From positions 62,001 through 126,000 of the forward strand of contig SUXD01000001.1 of assembly GCA_015061145.1 (NCBI GenBank): a DNA stretch of 64,000 nucleotides, in the 5' to 3' direction. This DNA comes from Bacteroidales bacterium (GTDB taxonomy: Bacteria > Bacteroidota > Bacteroidia > Bacteroidales > Paludibacteraceae). How positions within the stretch are numbered: the first letter of the stretch is position 1; the number at the start of each line of letters is the position of its first letter. The notes under the pieces are model-generated. The model worked only from the letters and a program-made list of their open reading frames with translations, searched no databases and was not told where the DNA came from. Below, piece by piece: positions 63,215 through 64,000 of this stretch. A program made the translations under genes and the position numbers.

Positions 63215-64000
63215 ATGCAGAAAATCAGAAACATCGCTATCATTGCCCATGTCGACCATGGAAAGACCACGCTGGTGGACAAAATGATTCTTGCCGGAAA
63301 ATTGATTCGTGAAAACGAAAACACAGGCGATTTAATAATGGACAATAACGATTTGGAGCGTGAGCGTGGCATCACTATTCTTTCCAAAAATGTGTCTATC
63401 AATTATAAGGATGTGAAAATCAATGTGATTGACACTCCGGGGCACGCCGATTTCGGTGGAGAAGTAGAGCGTGTGCTGAATATGGCCGACGGTGTGTTGC
63501 TGCTTGTCGATGCATTTGAAGGCCCGATGCCACAAACGCGATTTGTGCTTCAAAAGGCCATTCAGCTGGGCTTGAAACCGATTGTGGTTATCAACAAGGT
63601 GGATAAGCCGAACTGCCGTCCCGACATTGTACAAGAAGAGGTGTTCGACCTCATGTTCAGTCTGGACGCTACCGAAGAACAGCTTGATTTCCCTACTATC
63701 TATGGCTCTGCAAAGCAAAATTGGATGTCGGACGACTGGAAAGCGCAGACCGACAATATCACTCCGTTGCTCGACGCTATAATAAAATACATTCCAGAAC
63801 CTAAAATATTGGAAGGAACGCCACAAATGCTTATCACTTCGCTCGACTATTCGTCGTATGTGGGACGAATTGCCATCGGTCGTGTGCATCGCGGCGAGTT
63901 GTACGAAGGACAGGATGTGTCGTTGGTGAAACGCGATGGTAAAATCATTAAATCGAAAATCAGAGAATTGCATACATTTGAAGGCCTTGGCCGTCGCAAA
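63215..64000 (+). CDS. typA: Translational GTPase TypA/BipA (3' end outside window)
   Basis: The first 262 residues of a TypA/BipA GTPase that binds the ribosome and acts in stress response and ribosome assembly. Visible motifs are G1 [11 protein letters not shown]2 region RERGITI, G3 DTPGHADF, G4 NKVDK and G5 GSAKQNW, followed by the start of the beta-barrel domain II. The frame is still open at the window end; the full protein is about 600 residues. No TAnnTTTG promoter is seen between the tRNA terminator and the ATG. Confidence 0.96.
   Translation, partial: MQKIRNIAIIAHVDHGKTTLVDKMILAGKLIRENENTGDLIMDNNDLERERGITILSKNVSINYKDVKINVIDTPGHADFGGEVERVLNMADGVLLLVDAFEGPMPQTRFVLQKAIQLGLKPIVVINKVDKPNCRPDIVQEEVFDLMFSLDATEEQLDFPTIYGSAKQNWMSDDWKAQTDNITPLLDAIIKYIPEPKILEGTPQMLITSLDYSSYVGRIAIGRVHRGELYEGQDVSLVKRDGKIIKSKIRELHTFEGLGRRK

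Overview
The window looks like a chromosomal segment from a member of the Bacteroidales (Bacteroidota); family or genus cannot be fixed from sequence alone. The reasons are promoters of the TAnnTTTG type, several with a TTG element 19 bases upstream; an lpxC-fabZ gene fusion; a GT3-type glycogen synthase beside an alpha-glucan phosphorylase; PorT-like and PorE-like proteins of the type IX secretion apparatus; a lipoprotein TamA relative (TamL); and weak Shine-Dalgarno sequences. Most of the window is dense, ordinary chromosome. Genes whose extended reading frame began upstream were trimmed to starts supported by signal peptides, promoters or family N-termini.

Layout. 1-4.3 kb (minus strand): five-gene heterodisulfide-reductase-like iron-sulfur/flavin operon whose membrane subunit runs off the left edge. 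4.7-11.4 kb (minus): complete trpBEGDCFA operon, preceded by a promoter, a 28-codon leader peptide with three consecutive Trp codons and a terminator hairpin, i.e. a classical attenuator. 11.6-21.0 kb (plus): radA, a HAD phosphatase, ribF, an M3 peptidase lipoprotein, then glycogen synthase and phosphorylase. 21.3-31.3 kb (plus): a defence locus with two different hsdM genes, rhuM, hsdS, an AAA-TOPRIM (OLD-like) nuclease gene and hsdR, closed by a bidirectional terminator and tRNA-Asn. 31.6-33.3 kb: tRNA-Leu, a thioesterase, a DUF59 protein and lpxH. 33.4-36.1 kb: two cell-surface proteins. 36.1-42.1 kb: CYTH protein, HD phosphohydrolase, lpxD-lpxC/fabZ-lpxA, recO, tRNA-Arg(CCU). 42.2-48.3 kb: envelope and secreted proteins including PorT-like and DUF4105 proteins. 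48.7-59.8 kb: ung, metA, a U32 peptidase, porE-like, thyA, folA, a Fic protein with its own operator-like repeats, guaA. 59.8-64 kb: SpoU-type rRNA methyltransferase, tamL, tRNA-Arg(UCU) and the 5' part of typA.

Most interesting parts. (1) The type I restriction locus carries two full-length paralogous methyltransferase subunits, one with NPPF and one with NPPY in catalytic motif IV. That is the signature reported for heteromeric M1M2S enzymes that place m6A on one strand and m4C on the other. Between hsdS and hsdR sits an AT-rich AAA-TOPRIM gene, and the base-composition break begins inside hsdS, at the start of its second target-recognition domain, so the locus is a mosaic of at least two sources. 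(2) The trp leader has all the parts of ribosome-mediated attenuation, including candidate 1:2, 2:3 and 3:4 pairings. (3) The Fic gene has three copies of one 12-16 base element around its promoter and an N-terminal helix-turn-helix, which suggests self-repression. (4) Two otherwise unrelated secreted proteins share a C-terminal tail that may be a sorting or anchoring signal.
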